64,000 bases of DNA. Origin: Chitinophaga pinensis. Its GTDB lineage: Bacteria > Bacteroidota > Bacteroidia > Chitinophagales > CAMDFR01. Position numbers and translations under genes: made by a program. The notes under the pieces are model-generated. The model was given only the letters and a program-made list of their open reading frames with translations, did not search any database and was not told the origin of the DNA. Location: assembly GCA_945897725.1 (NCBI GenBank), contig CAMDFR010000001.1, positions 186,001 through 250,000 on the forward strand, given 5' to 3'. This document shows, one piece after another, positions 9,711 to 18,062 of this stretch (position 1 is the first letter of the stretch; the number at the start of each line of letters is the position of its first letter).

Positions 9711-9790
9711 CGTACCCCCATGTCAAAAAGCACATGGGGTCGTGCTCTCTGCCGTACATGGTACGGCTGCCGATCACTTACGCAGTATCT
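9711..9790. repeat. REP-like palindromic element, copy 1
   Basis: An intergenic block of two hairpins: CCCCATGT (9716-9723) pairs with ACATGGGG (9732-9739), and GCCGTAC (9751-9757) pairs with GTACGGC (9761-9767). It shares GTCGTGC, the GTACA-GGTAC core, GCTGCC and TCACT-ACGC in the same order with 18674-18790. This fits a dispersed REP-type element. It lies downstream of tatC and could also fold as a transcript end. Confidence 0.6.
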
Positions 9791-9913
9791 TACTATGCAA
9801 TGAGTTTTTTCGTTTCTTTATATATCTCCTACCATTCAATCGGCGGTACAAAAATATTTTTCTAATTTATTTGAAGTAAAAAAATAGTATTATTACAATA
9901 TAAAATAAACAAA

Positions 9914-10351
9914 ATGAAAATTGCAATTGGATCAGATCATGCTGGTTTTGAATATAAATCAGAGATAATAAATTTTTTGGTTGAGAACAATCAAACGGTA
10001 ACCGACTTTGGAACCAACTCCATGGACTCTTGCGACTATCCTGATTATGCACACCCCACTGCCATCGCTGTAGAGAATAAAGATTGTGACTTAGGAATAT
10101 TGATTTGTGGAAGTGCAAATGGGGTTGCCATGACAGCTAACAAACATCAGGAGATTAGAGCAGCCATTGCCTGGAATCGAGAATTGGCAGAGCTTGCACG
10201 TCATCATAATGATGCTAACATCATCTGCATCCCTGCTCGTTATGTTTCGATAGAAGTGGCAAAAGAAATTGTTTTTGCTTTTTTAAATACTGACTTTGAT
10301 GGTGGAAGACACATCAAAAGAGTAGATAAAATAAGACTTTCAGAAGTATAA
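9914..10351 (+). CDS. rpiB: Ribose-5-phosphate isomerase B
   Basis: RpiB/LacAB-family sugar-phosphate isomerase, which interconverts ribose 5-phosphate and ribulose 5-phosphate in the pentose phosphate pathway. The 145-residue protein has the N-terminal GSDHAGFEYK motif, the catalytic cysteine C65 in ICGSANGVAM, and the NDANIICIPAR segment. Length is typical. The 260 bases before it hold the REP-like element; I see no strict promoter. The downstream gene is convergent. Confidence 0.94.
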   Translation: MKIAIGSDHAGFEYKSEIINFLVENNQTVTDFGTNSMDSCDYPDYAHPTAIAVENKDCDLGILICGSANGVAMTANKHQEIRAAIAWNRELAELARHHNDANIICIPARYVSIEVAKEIVFAFLNTDFDGGRHIKRVDKIRLSEV

Positions 10352-10378
10352 ATAAATTTCTAAAGGCCGTAAAAAAAT

Positions 10379-11023
10379 TCAATGATGAAGCGAAATATAG
10401 ATAGCTTTCAGCACAGCCATAAAATGACCTACACTGCCCCCTAACACAAACAGATGCCATATCGCATGATGGTACACAAATCGCTTCCAAACATAAAATA
10501 CAATACCAATAGTATAAAAAGCTCCGCCAACAAAAAGCCATATTAGAACTGGCGGAGGAACACTGGATAATAGTTCTTTACCAAAAAAAATGATAGTCCA
10601 TCCCATTGCTAAATAAATAGCAGTAGAAATCATATCCCATTTTCCTGTAAAGAATATTTTAAATACCGTTCCCAACAATACCAATAGCCATAAAAAAAAT
10701 AAAACATAATGGCCTTTGGTATGATTGAAATACAATAAAATAAACGGCGTATAACTTCCCGCAATCAAAAAATAAATCGACACATGGTCAAAGGTGCGTA
10801 AGACTCTTTTGGTCAGCGGGTGACCAAAACTATGATAGAGCGTAGAGCTCAGGTAGACCATCATCAAGCAGAAACTATAAACGGCTACAGAAGAAATGGT
10901 AACAATTTGATTCGTTAGAATTGACATCGATAGGATAATCGGAACCCCAACCAAAAACAACAATAGTCCTAAACCATGTGTTGCGCTATTGGCAATTTCC
11001 TTTTTAACCTCAATGGAGTTCAT
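10379..11023 (-). CDS. Hemolysin III / PAQR-family membrane protein
   Basis: A 214-residue integral membrane protein of the hemolysin III (YqfA/PAQR) family, predicted to have seven membrane segments. Hallmarks are NSATHGLG at the N-terminus, STLYHSFGH followed by LRTFDHVSIYFLIAGSYTPF in the middle, and HAIWHLFVLGGSVGHF at the end; these His/Asp/Ser residues form the zinc-hydrolase-like site of the superfamily. The physiological role in bacteria is uncertain. It starts 15 bases after dnaN on the same strand, so it is probably in the dnaN operon. Confidence 0.9.
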   Translation of the reverse strand: MNSIEVKKEIANSATHGLGLLLFLVGVPIILSMSILTNQIVTISSVAVYSFCLMMVYLSSTLYHSFGHPLTKRVLRTFDHVSIYFLIAGSYTPFILLYFNHTKGHYVLFFLWLLVLLGTVFKIFFTGKWDMISTAIYLAMGWTIIFFGKELLSSVPPPVLIWLFVGGAFYTIGIVFYVWKRFVYHHAIWHLFVLGGSVGHFMAVLKAIYISLHH

Positions 11024-11038
11024 ATCATTTTAAAATAA

Positions 11039-12157
11039 CTAGGTATTTAACATCACAGGCATAACCAACATGAGTAAATCATCGTTGTCATCGCCTGTAG
11101 CAGGAACAATAATACCTGCTTTTGTTGGACTAGAAAGTTGAAGTACAATTTCATCGGTATTTAGAACGTTCAACATTTCTACTAAAAATTTTGCATTAAA
11201 TCCAATCTCCATGTTTTCGCCATCATAACTACATGGGATCGTTTCCTTCGCTTCATTACTAAAGTCTAAATCTTGTGCAGAAACAGTCACTTCACTTCCC
11301 TTGATACTGAGAACAACCTGATGTGTTGTTTTGTTAGAGAAAATGGAAATACGACGCAATGAATTTTGGAAATCATATCTACCTATCGTAAGTTTATTTT
11401 GATTGTCTAGAGGTATCACAGCATTATAATCAGGGTACTTAGCATCGATTAAACGACAAATCAAGTTCACATTGTTAAACTCAAAAAAAGCATTAGATTG
11501 ATTATATCTAACAATGGCTTTAGAGTCGTCATTAGGTAGTGCATTTTTTAATAAATTCAATGCTTTTTTAGGTACAATAAAACTTGTATTTGTATCGCTC
11601 TTAGCATCTTTTCTCTTGTATCGTACAAGTTTATGAGCATCTGTAGAAACAAAAGTTAATCCTTCTTCAGATAAGTTAAAATAAACCCCAGTCATGGCAG
11701 GTCTTAAATCATCGTTACTCACAGCAAACAATGTTTTACTGATGCCGAATGTGAGCACAGAAGTTGCTAACTCTAGGGTGCTAACACCTTCCGGTGACGG
11801 AATTTTAGGGTAATCTGACGCATTTTCGCCAGTTAATTTATACTTTCCGTTGTCAGAAGTCAACTCAACACCAAAGGTCTTTTCATCAATGTTGAATGTT
11901 AGTGGTTGCTCTGCTAATGTCTTTAAGGTTTCTATTAATATTTTAGCAGGAATAGCGATTCGGCCATTCGTTTTTGCCTCAACATCCAATGTTGTACTCA
12001 TTGAGTTTTCAAGGTCTGTAGCAAAAATGGTGAGTTTTCCGTCCTGAATATCGAATAGAAAATCTTCCAAAATGGGTAAAACGGTATTTGAACTAATAAC
12101 GCCACCGACGATTTGTAGTTGCTTTAATAACTGAGATGTAGATACTATAAACTTCAT
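11039..12157 (-). CDS. dnaN: DNA polymerase III sliding clamp (beta subunit)
   Basis: The ring-shaped clamp that tethers DNA polymerase III and many repair proteins to DNA. At 372 residues it has the usual three-domain length. It begins with MKFIVSTSQLLKQLQIVGGVI, contains the domain 2 segment FAVSNDDLRPAMTGVYF and ends with the characteristic LLMLVMPVMLNT. The gene is not next to dnaA, which is common in Bacteroidota. Its upstream region carries a minus-strand -7 box (TATATTTG, 12205-12198). hemolysin III follows in the same operon. Confidence 0.97.
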   Translation of the reverse strand: MKFIVSTSQLLKQLQIVGGVISSNTVLPILEDFLFDIQDGKLTIFATDLENSMSTTLDVEAKTNGRIAIPAKILIETLKTLAEQPLTFNIDEKTFGVELTSDNGKYKLTGENASDYPKIPSPEGVSTLELATSVLTFGISKTLFAVSNDDLRPAMTGVYFNLSEEGLTFVSTDAHKLVRYKRKDAKSDTNTSFIVPKKALNLLKNALPNDDSKAIVRYNQSNAFFEFNNVNLICRLIDAKYPDYNAVIPLDNQNKLTIGRYDFQNSLRRISIFSNKTTHQVVLSIKGSEVTVSAQDLDFSNEAKETIPCSYDGENMEIGFNAKFLVEMLNVLNTDEIVLQLSSPTKAGIIVPATGDDNDDLLMLVMPVMLNT

Positions 12158-12197
12158 GAGTAATAATTTGCTTGATTTCTTTTGATTAATCTATTGG

Positions 12198-12205
12198 CAA
12201 ATATA
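12198..12205 (-). promoter_or_regulatory. dnaN promoter -7 element
   Basis: Minus-strand TATATTTG at 12205-12198 fits TAnnTTTG exactly. It predicts a leader of about 36 bases before ATG 12157. A -33 box is not clear. Confidence 0.5.
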
Positions 12206-12369
12206 CTAATTCGCATGAAAGATTGCCCTTAAATTTGCATTGTCTAAGCACCTAAGAATCAACAAAATTTATAGTGCTGTTTTTCAAACACTTACAAATC
12301 TTATTGCCATTATTATTAGTTTTTGCCAATTTTTTTAGCAAAACGCAGATAGGTTGCCTTTTGTATGTC

Positions 12370-12377
12370 TATATTTG
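12370..12377 (+). promoter_or_regulatory. Promoter -7 element of the 135-residue gene
   Basis: TATATTTG lies 17 bases before ATG 12395 and predicts a leader of about 13 bases. TTG at 12354-12356 is closer than usual (13-base spacer), so the -33 element is doubtful. Confidence 0.45.
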
Positions 12378-12394
12378 CTTAAAATCAATTAAAA

Positions 12395-12802
12395 ATGGGA
12401 GCGTTAAAACAAGAAAATTACAGTTTCAAAAATGCAGAATTATATGATTACGAACATTTACAAAACATGTCAAAAAAAGTTTTTGAAGATGCCATTCAAA
12501 AGGCCAATCAACTAAAAACATCAGAAGCTATGGATCTAGCTCAAGAAGCGCTAGCATACGGCAACATGTGTCAGTCTTATATTCGAATCAATATTCATCG
12601 CTTTATGAGTATGGTTAATTTAGATTTAGGCAAATTGAATAATGCTAGACTTCACTGCTGGCATGCAATACAGATATTGAACGTTAGGCAAAAAAATTAT
12701 TTTGAAGAAAAAGAATACTTTGAATCTTTAATGTTTCTGATAGAATCTCAATTAAAAGAAAGTAAAATTTCTGGCAAAGTCATTAAGATGGCTAATTCAT
12801 AA
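12395..12802 (+). CDS. Small helical, TPR-like protein of unknown function
   Basis: I do not recognise this 135-residue protein. It has no signal peptide or membrane segment and looks wholly alpha-helical. Residues about 30-125 read like two or three TPR-type helix pairs (AMDLAQEALAYGNMCQSY, LGKLNNARLHCWHAIQIL). It is probably cytoplasmic and may be an adaptor. It has its own promoter (TATATTTG at 12370) and its own terminator, so it is a single-gene unit. Confidence 0.72.
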   Translation: MGALKQENYSFKNAELYDYEHLQNMSKKVFEDAIQKANQLKTSEAMDLAQEALAYGNMCQSYIRINIHRFMSMVNLDLGKLNNARLHCWHAIQILNVRQKNYFEEKEYFESLMFLIESQLKESKISGKVIKMANS

Positions 12803-12823
12803 AATTGTTGTTGTTGTTATTTT

Positions 12824-12862
12824 AAAACCACTGCCGATGCTTTTCGTCAGTGGTTTTTTATT
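12824..12862 (+). terminator. Intrinsic terminator after the 135-residue gene
   Basis: AAAACCACTG (12824-12833) pairs with CAGTGGTTTT (12848-12857), with a further CGA/TCG pairing inside the loop, followed by a T-rich tract. Confidence 0.85.
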
Positions 12863-12910
12863 TTTTAATGTCAGTAAAACTTGTTTAATTTGTAAGATAA
12901 ATTTTAAAAG

Positions 12911-13915
12911 ATGAAAAAAAACTACGCGTATCTTATTATAGCGCTCTTCTTGAGCAGCCTTCAGTTAAAAGCTGTTAGCACAGAGAAAGGATACATCGGC
13001 GTAATGCCGAGCATGTATGCAGATCAACAACTAGGCTATGGCACTCCAATAGATAGAGTGATGGATAATAGCCCTGCACAAAATGCTGGTTTAAAAAGAG
13101 GAGATGTAATTACGGCTGTGAATGGGCACCTCCTAAATGGTGGATGCGATATGATTACTTTTATATCGGCGCATCATGCAGATGAGTTAGTCCACATCAA
13201 TTATGTCAGAGATGGAAAGCCAGCAGAAGTTGAGCTTGTTTTAACTCCAAAAATATACACGAGTACAACAATGTATGTTATTGATAAAGTGTTAGGAGAG
13301 AACAATGCATGGAGATTTAGAGATGATAATTCAACAGTTGTGCTCATAGATAAAAGAAATGCAAGGTTTTCAAAAGAAGTGGGAGGAAAAACACAATCTT
13401 TTGACATTAACTTTGATAATGTTATCCTTGGGGATGTTAAGTATTTCGCTCTGAAAGATAAAATTGAATTGATAAAATCTATATTGGACAAAGAAAAACT
13501 AGAAGATATCAATCTGTTTGCAGAAGGTGCTAATACCAAAATGATTAACTTTGTATTGTCGATGGATCCTACATCACAAGTTCCTAGTATAAACATCAAC
13601 TCCTTAAACATTCCTTCAAAAAGCGAAAAGTTAGAAAACACTCAAGAGATAATTTTAGAAGTAAACGAACTAAATATTTATCCAAATCCAAGTAACGGAA
13701 TCTTCAATGTAAACTTTGTTACCACAGAGAAAGGAAAGGCCAATATCAGCATCATGAATATGGAAGGAAAAATTATATACACAGAAAACATGAATAATTT
13801 TTCTGGCTCATACTCAGGTAATATCAATATTTCAAATGTTGCCGCTGGTTTTTATACAATAATCATTAAAGTTGGAGACAAACAATTATTCCGAAAAATT
13901 AATATTGACAACTAA
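12911..13915 (+). CDS. Secreted PDZ-domain protein with T9SS type A sorting domain
   Basis: A 334-residue exported protein. The signal peptide covers about residues 1-21. A PDZ domain follows at about 27-112 (GYIGVMP, SPAQNAGLKRGDVITAVNG). The middle part (about 113-245) is not recognised; it contains no protease catalytic motif. The last 80 residues are a T9SS type A sorting domain: LNIYPNPSNGIFNVNF near 253, then a Gly-rich beta region and GFYTIIIKVGDKQLFRKINI. It should therefore cross the outer membrane by T9SS and be attached or released. It is a single-gene unit ended by a strong terminator. Confidence 0.87.
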   Translation: MKKNYAYLIIALFLSSLQLKAVSTEKGYIGVMPSMYADQQLGYGTPIDRVMDNSPAQNAGLKRGDVITAVNGHLLNGGCDMITFISAHHADELVHINYVRDGKPAEVELVLTPKIYTSTTMYVIDKVLGENNAWRFRDDNSTVVLIDKRNARFSKEVGGKTQSFDINFDNVILGDVKYFALKDKIELIKSILDKEKLEDINLFAEGANTKMINFVLSMDPTSQVPSININSLNIPSKSEKLENTQEIILEVNELNIYPNPSNGIFNVNFVTTEKGKANISIMNMEGKIIYTENMNNFSGSYSGNINISNVAAGFYTIIIKVGDKQLFRKINIDN

Positions 13916-13933
13916 ACAAATTCAAGCCTACAA

Positions 13934-13973
13934 AAAAACGTCCTTATCTTTTCAATAAGGACGTTTTTTTTTT
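13934..13973 (+). terminator. Strong intrinsic terminator
   Basis: AACGTCCTTAT (13937-13947) pairs with ATAAGGACGTT (13955-13965), extended by A/T pairs, and is followed by an unbroken T run to 13973. Confidence 0.92.
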
Positions 13974-13985
13974 ACATTTTAACTT

Positions 13986-14741
13986 ATGAAAAACATAACT
14001 ATTGAATCGTTTTTACTCTTCTGTTATTGTTGGATAGCAATAGCCGTCATAACTTTTGTCGCACTATTATTCATTCGTCAACCATATGGAAGACATGTTA
14101 GAAAAGGTTTTGGACACATGATAAACAACAAACTTGGCTGGCTTGTGATGGAAATTATTTCACCTATCGCCTTTAATTTTTTCTTTTTACACGGCAATAC
14201 AATGAAGACGCCACTCCATTGGCTTTTCTTCGCGATTTTCAACTTACATTACCTAAATAGAAGCATCATATTCCCACTTCGGACAAACACAAAAGGAAAG
14301 AAAATACCTCTAAGCATTGTATTGTCTGCAATTCTTTTCAATTGTGTGAACGGATTTATTAACGGTTTCTATTTAGGAAATTTTCAAAACTCTAACCCTA
14401 CAATTATTCTTATAGGTATTGGAATAACCCTTTTTCTAATTGGATTTTATATCAATAATAGGTCAGATAGTATTTTGATTGCTTTAAGAAAAGATGGTTC
14501 TACGGATTATAAAATACCCCATGGCTTCCTTTTTGAAAAGATCACATGTCCCAACTATCTTGGTGAAATACTTGAGTGGCTCGGTTTTTTTATCATGACC
14601 ATGAATATTGCATCCTTCACTTTTTTAATTTGGAGTCTTGCAAATTTAATTCCAAGAGCACGAGACCATCATGCTTGGTATGTAAAGACATTTAAAGAAT
14701 ATCCTTCTAATCGAAGAGTTATTTTTCCTTATTTATTTTAA
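13986..14741 (+). CDS. Steroid 5-alpha-reductase (SRD5A)-like membrane enzyme
   Basis: A 251-residue polytopic membrane protein of the 3-oxo-5-alpha-steroid 4-dehydrogenase family, whose members reduce the 4,5 double bond of 3-oxo-steroids or similar polyprenoid substrates with NADPH. Family marks are LHYLNRSIIFPLR near residue 95, the C-terminal IPHGFLFEKITCPNYLGEIL (usual form GxxFxxVSCPNYxGE) near 175-195 and a final RARDHHAWY...FKEYP...RVIFPYLF. These are the NADPH and substrate-binding positions. The true substrate in a bacterium without steroid synthesis is unknown. It may be co-transcribed with the lysine-rich gene 5 bases downstream. Confidence 0.85.
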   Translation: MKNITIESFLLFCYCWIAIAVITFVALLFIRQPYGRHVRKGFGHMINNKLGWLVMEIISPIAFNFFFLHGNTMKTPLHWLFFAIFNLHYLNRSIIFPLRTNTKGKKIPLSIVLSAILFNCVNGFINGFYLGNFQNSNPTIILIGIGITLFLIGFYINNRSDSILIALRKDGSTDYKIPHGFLFEKITCPNYLGEILEWLGFFIMTMNIASFTFLIWSLANLIPRARDHHAWYVKTFKEYPSNRRVIFPYLF

Positions 14742-14746
14742 GCAAA

Positions 14747-15169
14747 ATGATTAAGCTTTTGATGATTAGCAAAAAAAAAATGTCTTTTAAAAGAACCTTT
14801 TCTATCTCCAATAATAAAAAAACCATAGGAAGATGTATACTCTTAATTGGTCTATTGGGTATGGTATCTATAAACAACTCTTGTAGATCAAAGAAAGGCT
14901 GCCCTGGCGTACATTATTACACAACACCTCAAGTATTTAAAGACAAGAAAATGGGGTTGGTTAATAAGACTCCTTCGTACAATTCATCTGGCGGAATGCG
15001 CGATAGCAAGATTGTAAACAAAAACGGAACAGGTGCTTGGTCAAAAAAAAACAAAGCAAAAGACAAGCGTAAGGCAAAATCGGGCATCATTCCACCTCAC
15101 TTAAAAAAACCGCCTCACTCAAAAGTAAAAGCAAAAAAATCTCAAAAAACGGTCAAACCAAAGAAGTAA
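14747..15169 (+). CDS. Small lysine-rich exported or membrane-anchored protein
   Basis: An unrecognised 140-residue protein. A positively charged N-terminus is followed by one hydrophobic segment (about residues 31-46, ILLIGLLGMVSINNSC); Cys at its end could be a weak lipobox. The rest is very basic: nearly a third of the last 55 residues are lysine, with prolines, ending in KPKK. No catalytic motif. A short piece (CPGVHYYTTPQVFKDKK) just after the hydrophobic segment looks conserved-like. M6 (14762) or M12 (14780) are alternative starts. It follows the SRD5A-like gene by 5 bases. Confidence 0.65.
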   Translation: MIKLLMISKKKMSFKRTFSISNNKKTIGRCILLIGLLGMVSINNSCRSKKGCPGVHYYTTPQVFKDKKMGLVNKTPSYNSSGGMRDSKIVNKNGTGAWSKKNKAKDKRKAKSGIIPPHLKKPPHSKVKAKKSQKTVKPKK

Positions 15170-15177
15170 AAGACTTC

Positions 15178-15606
15178 TTATACTTGTTTTTTTGCGCTAC
15201 ATCCCACGCAAATGCCTTTCGCGATTATAGAAAAACTATCCATAAAAAAACCTTTGGGTAATTTAATCTCTGGAAGCTTTTTTTCCTCAAGACAAAAGGT
15301 GTTATTGCATTTGGTACAAGTGAAATGAACATGCTCATCTTTATGCAAATGACCAAAACATTTTTCCTCACATAAAGCATATTTCACAATACCCTCGCTG
15401 TCATTCAACTTGTGGAGAAACCCCATTTCCTCAAAATAGACTAGATTTCTAAAGACACTAGTCCTATCATGTAAATGCAATGCCTTCTCTAATTCAGGAA
15501 AGGAAACTGCATGGTTTTTTTCATAAAAATAGGTCAGCATATCCTTTCTACACTCGGTCTTTCGAATATGATGTCTTTCTAACAACTGATTAAGATTCTT
15601 GGGCAT
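15178..15606 (-). CDS. Fur-family metalloregulator, probably Zur-like
   Basis: A metal-dependent repressor of the Fur family: N-terminal winged helix (RKTECRKDMLTYF, DRTSVFRNLVYFEEMGFLHK) and C-terminal dimerisation domain with metal site HLHKDEHVHFTC and two structural CxxC pairs (CTKC, CVGC). I give 142 residues from ATG 15606. A TTG at 15612 would extend it by two residues, but that lies upstream of the predicted transcription start. It is divergent from a TonB-dependent receptor whose relatives import zinc, and the shared operator is a typical Fur-family palindrome. Zinc rather than iron is inferred from those neighbours. Confidence 0.87.
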   Translation of the reverse strand: MPKNLNQLLERHHIRKTECRKDMLTYFYEKNHAVSFPELEKALHLHDRTSVFRNLVYFEEMGFLHKLNDSEGIVKYALCEEKCFGHLHKDEHVHFTCTKCNNTFCLEEKKLPEIKLPKGFFMDSFSIIAKGICVGCSAKKQV

Positions 15607-15609
15607 GGT

Positions 15610-15642
15610 CAAATTTATAAATTTAAACTAAATACTCAACAA
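15610..15642 (-). promoter_or_regulatory. Promoter of the Fur/Zur-like gene (predicted leaderless)
   Basis: Minus-strand TTGTTG (15642-15637), 19-base spacer and TAAATTTG (15617-15610). The predicted start falls at the ATG at 15606, so the mRNA probably has no leader. The -33 end touches the palindrome at 15643-15671, so repressor bound there should block this promoter. Confidence 0.7.
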
Positions 15643-15671
15643 TTTTAATTGCAACAATGTTGCAATTAAAA
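15643..15671. promoter_or_regulatory. Fur/Zur-type operator O1 (29-bp perfect palindrome)
   Basis: Arms of 14 bases around a central A are perfectly complementary. The 17-bp core TTGCAACAATGTTGCAA is at 15649-15665 and is repeated exactly in O2, 37 bp centre to centre. It abuts the -33 box of the regulator gene and contains the -33 TTG of the receptor promoter. Confidence 0.85.
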
Positions 15672-15688
15672 AAATATAATTACATTTG
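15660..15688 (+). promoter_or_regulatory. Promoter of the TonB-dependent receptor (predicted leaderless)
   Basis: TTG at 15660-15662 inside operator O1, an 18-base spacer, then TACATTTG at 15681-15688 overlapping operator O2. The predicted start is at 15692-15694, that is, at the ATG itself. Confidence 0.7.
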
Positions 15689-15703
15689 CAACAATGTTGC
15701 AAA
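15685..15703. promoter_or_regulatory. Fur/Zur-type operator O2 over the receptor start codon
   Basis: A second exact copy of TTGCAACAATGTTGCAA (15686-15702), a 19-bp palindrome with its flanking T and A. It covers the end of the -7 box and the ATG at 15694, so occupancy would block RNA polymerase directly. Confidence 0.82.
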
Positions 15704-18015
15704 AAAACAATTTTATTATTCTATTTGTACTTCTCTTTTTTACTCAGCTAATTTGTCAAGGGCAAGAATCATGTCATCTACATTTTGAAGCAGAGGTACT
15801 AGATAAAGCCACTAAACAATCTCTCCCTTTTTCGATTGTAGAGGTCCAAGAATTAAAGTCAAAAATTCAAACAGACGAGAAAGGCTTTTTTCAGATAAAA
15901 GATCTTTGTGAAGGACCATATACCTTTATTATATCACATATTGGATCTGTTTCAGACACTATTCGAATAATATTAAAATCAGACATCCATAAAGATTTTT
16001 TTCTTGTTCCCTCTGAAATAGCTCTGGGTGAGTTACAAATCAGAGATAAAAAAAAATCAGAAATACTCAACAGCAATTCTAATAAATTAAACCAATATGA
16101 TCTTGACCGTAAGTCGGGTGAAAATTTAGGAACTATATTAAAACAGCTACCAGGCTTAAACACATTGAGCACAGGAACGGGTATTTCTAAACCTGTTGTT
16201 ACAGGTCTTCATAGTATTAGAGTCATCACTATAAATGACGGAGTTAGGCTTGAAGGTCAGCAATGGGGCTCTGAACATGCTCCTGAAATAGACCCTAATA
16301 CTGCAGGTCAAATTCAAGTAGAAAAAGGTGCTGGTGCCTTGCAATACAGTGGTGAGGCAATTGGCGGTGTCATAATTGTGAAACCGCCCTCCCTAAGATC
16401 AACACCAGGTTGGAATGCTTATATCAACTCAAACATTTCTTCAGTGAATCTAAGAGGTGGGATTTCTGGCATGTTCGAAGGTCAATTCGCTAAAACACCG
16501 GGATTTAGTTGGCGACTTCAAGGAACGTTCATGAAGGCTGGTAATACAAAAACACCCACATACTATTTAAAAAATACCGGCTATCAGGAACAAGATTTTA
16601 GTGCCTCCGCAAACTATCATAAAAACAAAATTAAGCTCCATGCTTCCTATAAAATTTATCAGTTGAATCTAGGCATATTTGCTGGTTCACACATTGGTAA
16701 CCTAACTGATTTGTTAACCGCTTTCCAATCAGAAGAACCTATTGATAAGGATAGGTTTCGTTACCAAATTGCTCTACCCTCTCAGAAAATAAATCATCAT
16801 ACTGCCTCCATGGGAATGGGCTATCTACTGAACACAAAAAACAAATTAGACATAGACTATTCCTACCAATTTAATAAGAGACAAGAGTTTGATAAAATTT
16901 TAGGTCGAGAAGAAAATAAACCTGCTATAGAATTTTATCTCAACACCCATAGTGGAGACATCAATTGGCGACATGAAAATGCTAATTCGTCTTATATCTC
17001 AAATATTGGTTGCAGTGGTTTTTTACAAAACAATTATTATGCTGGCTCCTATTTTATTCCTGAGTACGGATTACAGAACATAGGTGTCTTCAGTATTCAT
17101 AAAATTACTGTCAAGTTATTTACCCTTGAGGCTGGTGTAAGATTTGATAGTAAATGGCAGCACATTACTCGAATGAAACAACTAGACGTAGATATTAGAC
17201 ATAATTGGATGGGGCTTTCTGCGAATCTTGGAATCTTATATCAGTTTGATTCACATCTTTCTTTTGATGCTCAGATAGGCACCTCTTGGCGGGCCCCACA
17301 CGCGGTTGAACTATATAGTGAAGGCGTACATCATGGTGCAGCAGCCTTCGAAAAAGGAAATAGTAATTTAGGACCTGAAAGAGTATACAATACTGCAATT
17401 AATATGACCTATAGCGAGGGGAAATTATATCAGGCAGAAGTAACAGTATATAACAAATACATTAAGAACTATATTTACCTTCAACCCAGAACTAAACCTG
17501 TATTAACAATTAGAGGAGCGTTTCCTGCTTTTGACTACAAACAAACCGATGCTAACTTTTTAGGAACTGATATTTTCTTTAGGATTAAATTAAGCAACGC
17601 TTTTGATATCAGTGAGAAGGCAAGTATTCTTTTTGCTAGAGACCTGCTCAATAAAAATTTTCTCCCTTTTATTCCTCCAAACAGATTTGAAAATAGCATC
17701 GGATACACTCTTCCTATTCATAGTCGACTGGATGACGTGAGAATTGAATTGAATACAACCTACGTTACTCGCCAAAACTTAGCCGACGATAATCAAGATT
17801 TAGTTCCTGCTCCAAAAGCGTATTTTTTGATAGGATTTGCAGGTGAACTACAAGTTAAAACTAAGAAAGAACCTATTCAAGTTTTTATGTCAATCGATAA
17901 TCTTTTCAATAAAAAATATCGAGACTACATGAATAGATGGAGGTATTTTGCTGATGAAGCTGGTACAAATTTTTCTATACGAGTTAAAATACCCTTCTCT
18001 TCTAAGGACTTATAA
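15694..18015 (+). CDS. TonB-dependent receptor, probable zinc (ZnuD-like) importer
   Basis: A 773-residue outer-membrane barrel energised by TonB. Signal peptide about 1-22; carboxypeptidase-regulatory-like domain about 27-105; plug domain about 120-230 (GENLGTILKQLPGLNTLSTG, VITINDGVRLEGQQWGSEHAP, VEKGAGALQYSGEAIGGVI); then a 22-strand barrel ending in KIPFSSKDL. The extracellular stretch ELYSEGVHHGAAAFEKGN, rich in His and typical of zinc-linked receptors, is near residue 540. It has no SusD partner. Control by the divergent Fur/Zur-like protein is shown by the two operators. The lipoprotein gene follows 47 bases downstream. Iron-chelate uptake is the alternative. Confidence 0.86.
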   Translation: MLQKNNFIILFVLLFFTQLICQGQESCHLHFEAEVLDKATKQSLPFSIVEVQELKSKIQTDEKGFFQIKDLCEGPYTFIISHIGSVSDTIRIILKSDIHKDFFLVPSEIALGELQIRDKKKSEILNSNSNKLNQYDLDRKSGENLGTILKQLPGLNTLSTGTGISKPVVTGLHSIRVITINDGVRLEGQQWGSEHAPEIDPNTAGQIQVEKGAGALQYSGEAIGGVIIVKPPSLRSTPGWNAYINSNISSVNLRGGISGMFEGQFAKTPGFSWRLQGTFMKAGNTKTPTYYLKNTGYQEQDFSASANYHKNKIKLHASYKIYQLNLGIFAGSHIGNLTDLLTAFQSEEPIDKDRFRYQIALPSQKINHHTASMGMGYLLNTKNKLDIDYSYQFNKRQEFDKILGREENKPAIEFYLNTHSGDINWRHENANSSYISNIGCSGFLQNNYYAGSYFIPEYGLQNIGVFSIHKITVKLFTLEAGVRFDSKWQHITRMKQLDVDIRHNWMGLSANLGILYQFDSHLSFDAQIGTSWRAPHAVELYSEGVHHGAAAFEKGNSNLGPERVYNTAINMTYSEGKLYQAEVTVYNKYIKNYIYLQPRTKPVLTIRGAFPAFDYKQTDANFLGTDIFFRIKLSNAFDISEKASILFARDLLNKNFLPFIPPNRFENSIGYTLPIHSRLDDVRIELNTTYVTRQNLADDNQDLVPAPKAYFLIGFAGELQVKTKKEPIQVFMSIDNLFNKKYRDYMNRWRYFADEAGTNFSIRVKIPFSSKDL

Positions 18016-18062
18016 AATAACAATCGATCACTTATTTTTTAACAATAAATTCAAAAAAAATT

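Noticed and set aside
15607-15612. TTG start two codons upstream of the Fur/Zur-like ATG
   Set aside because: It overlaps the -7 box TAAATTTG (15610-15617), so it would not be in the mRNA.
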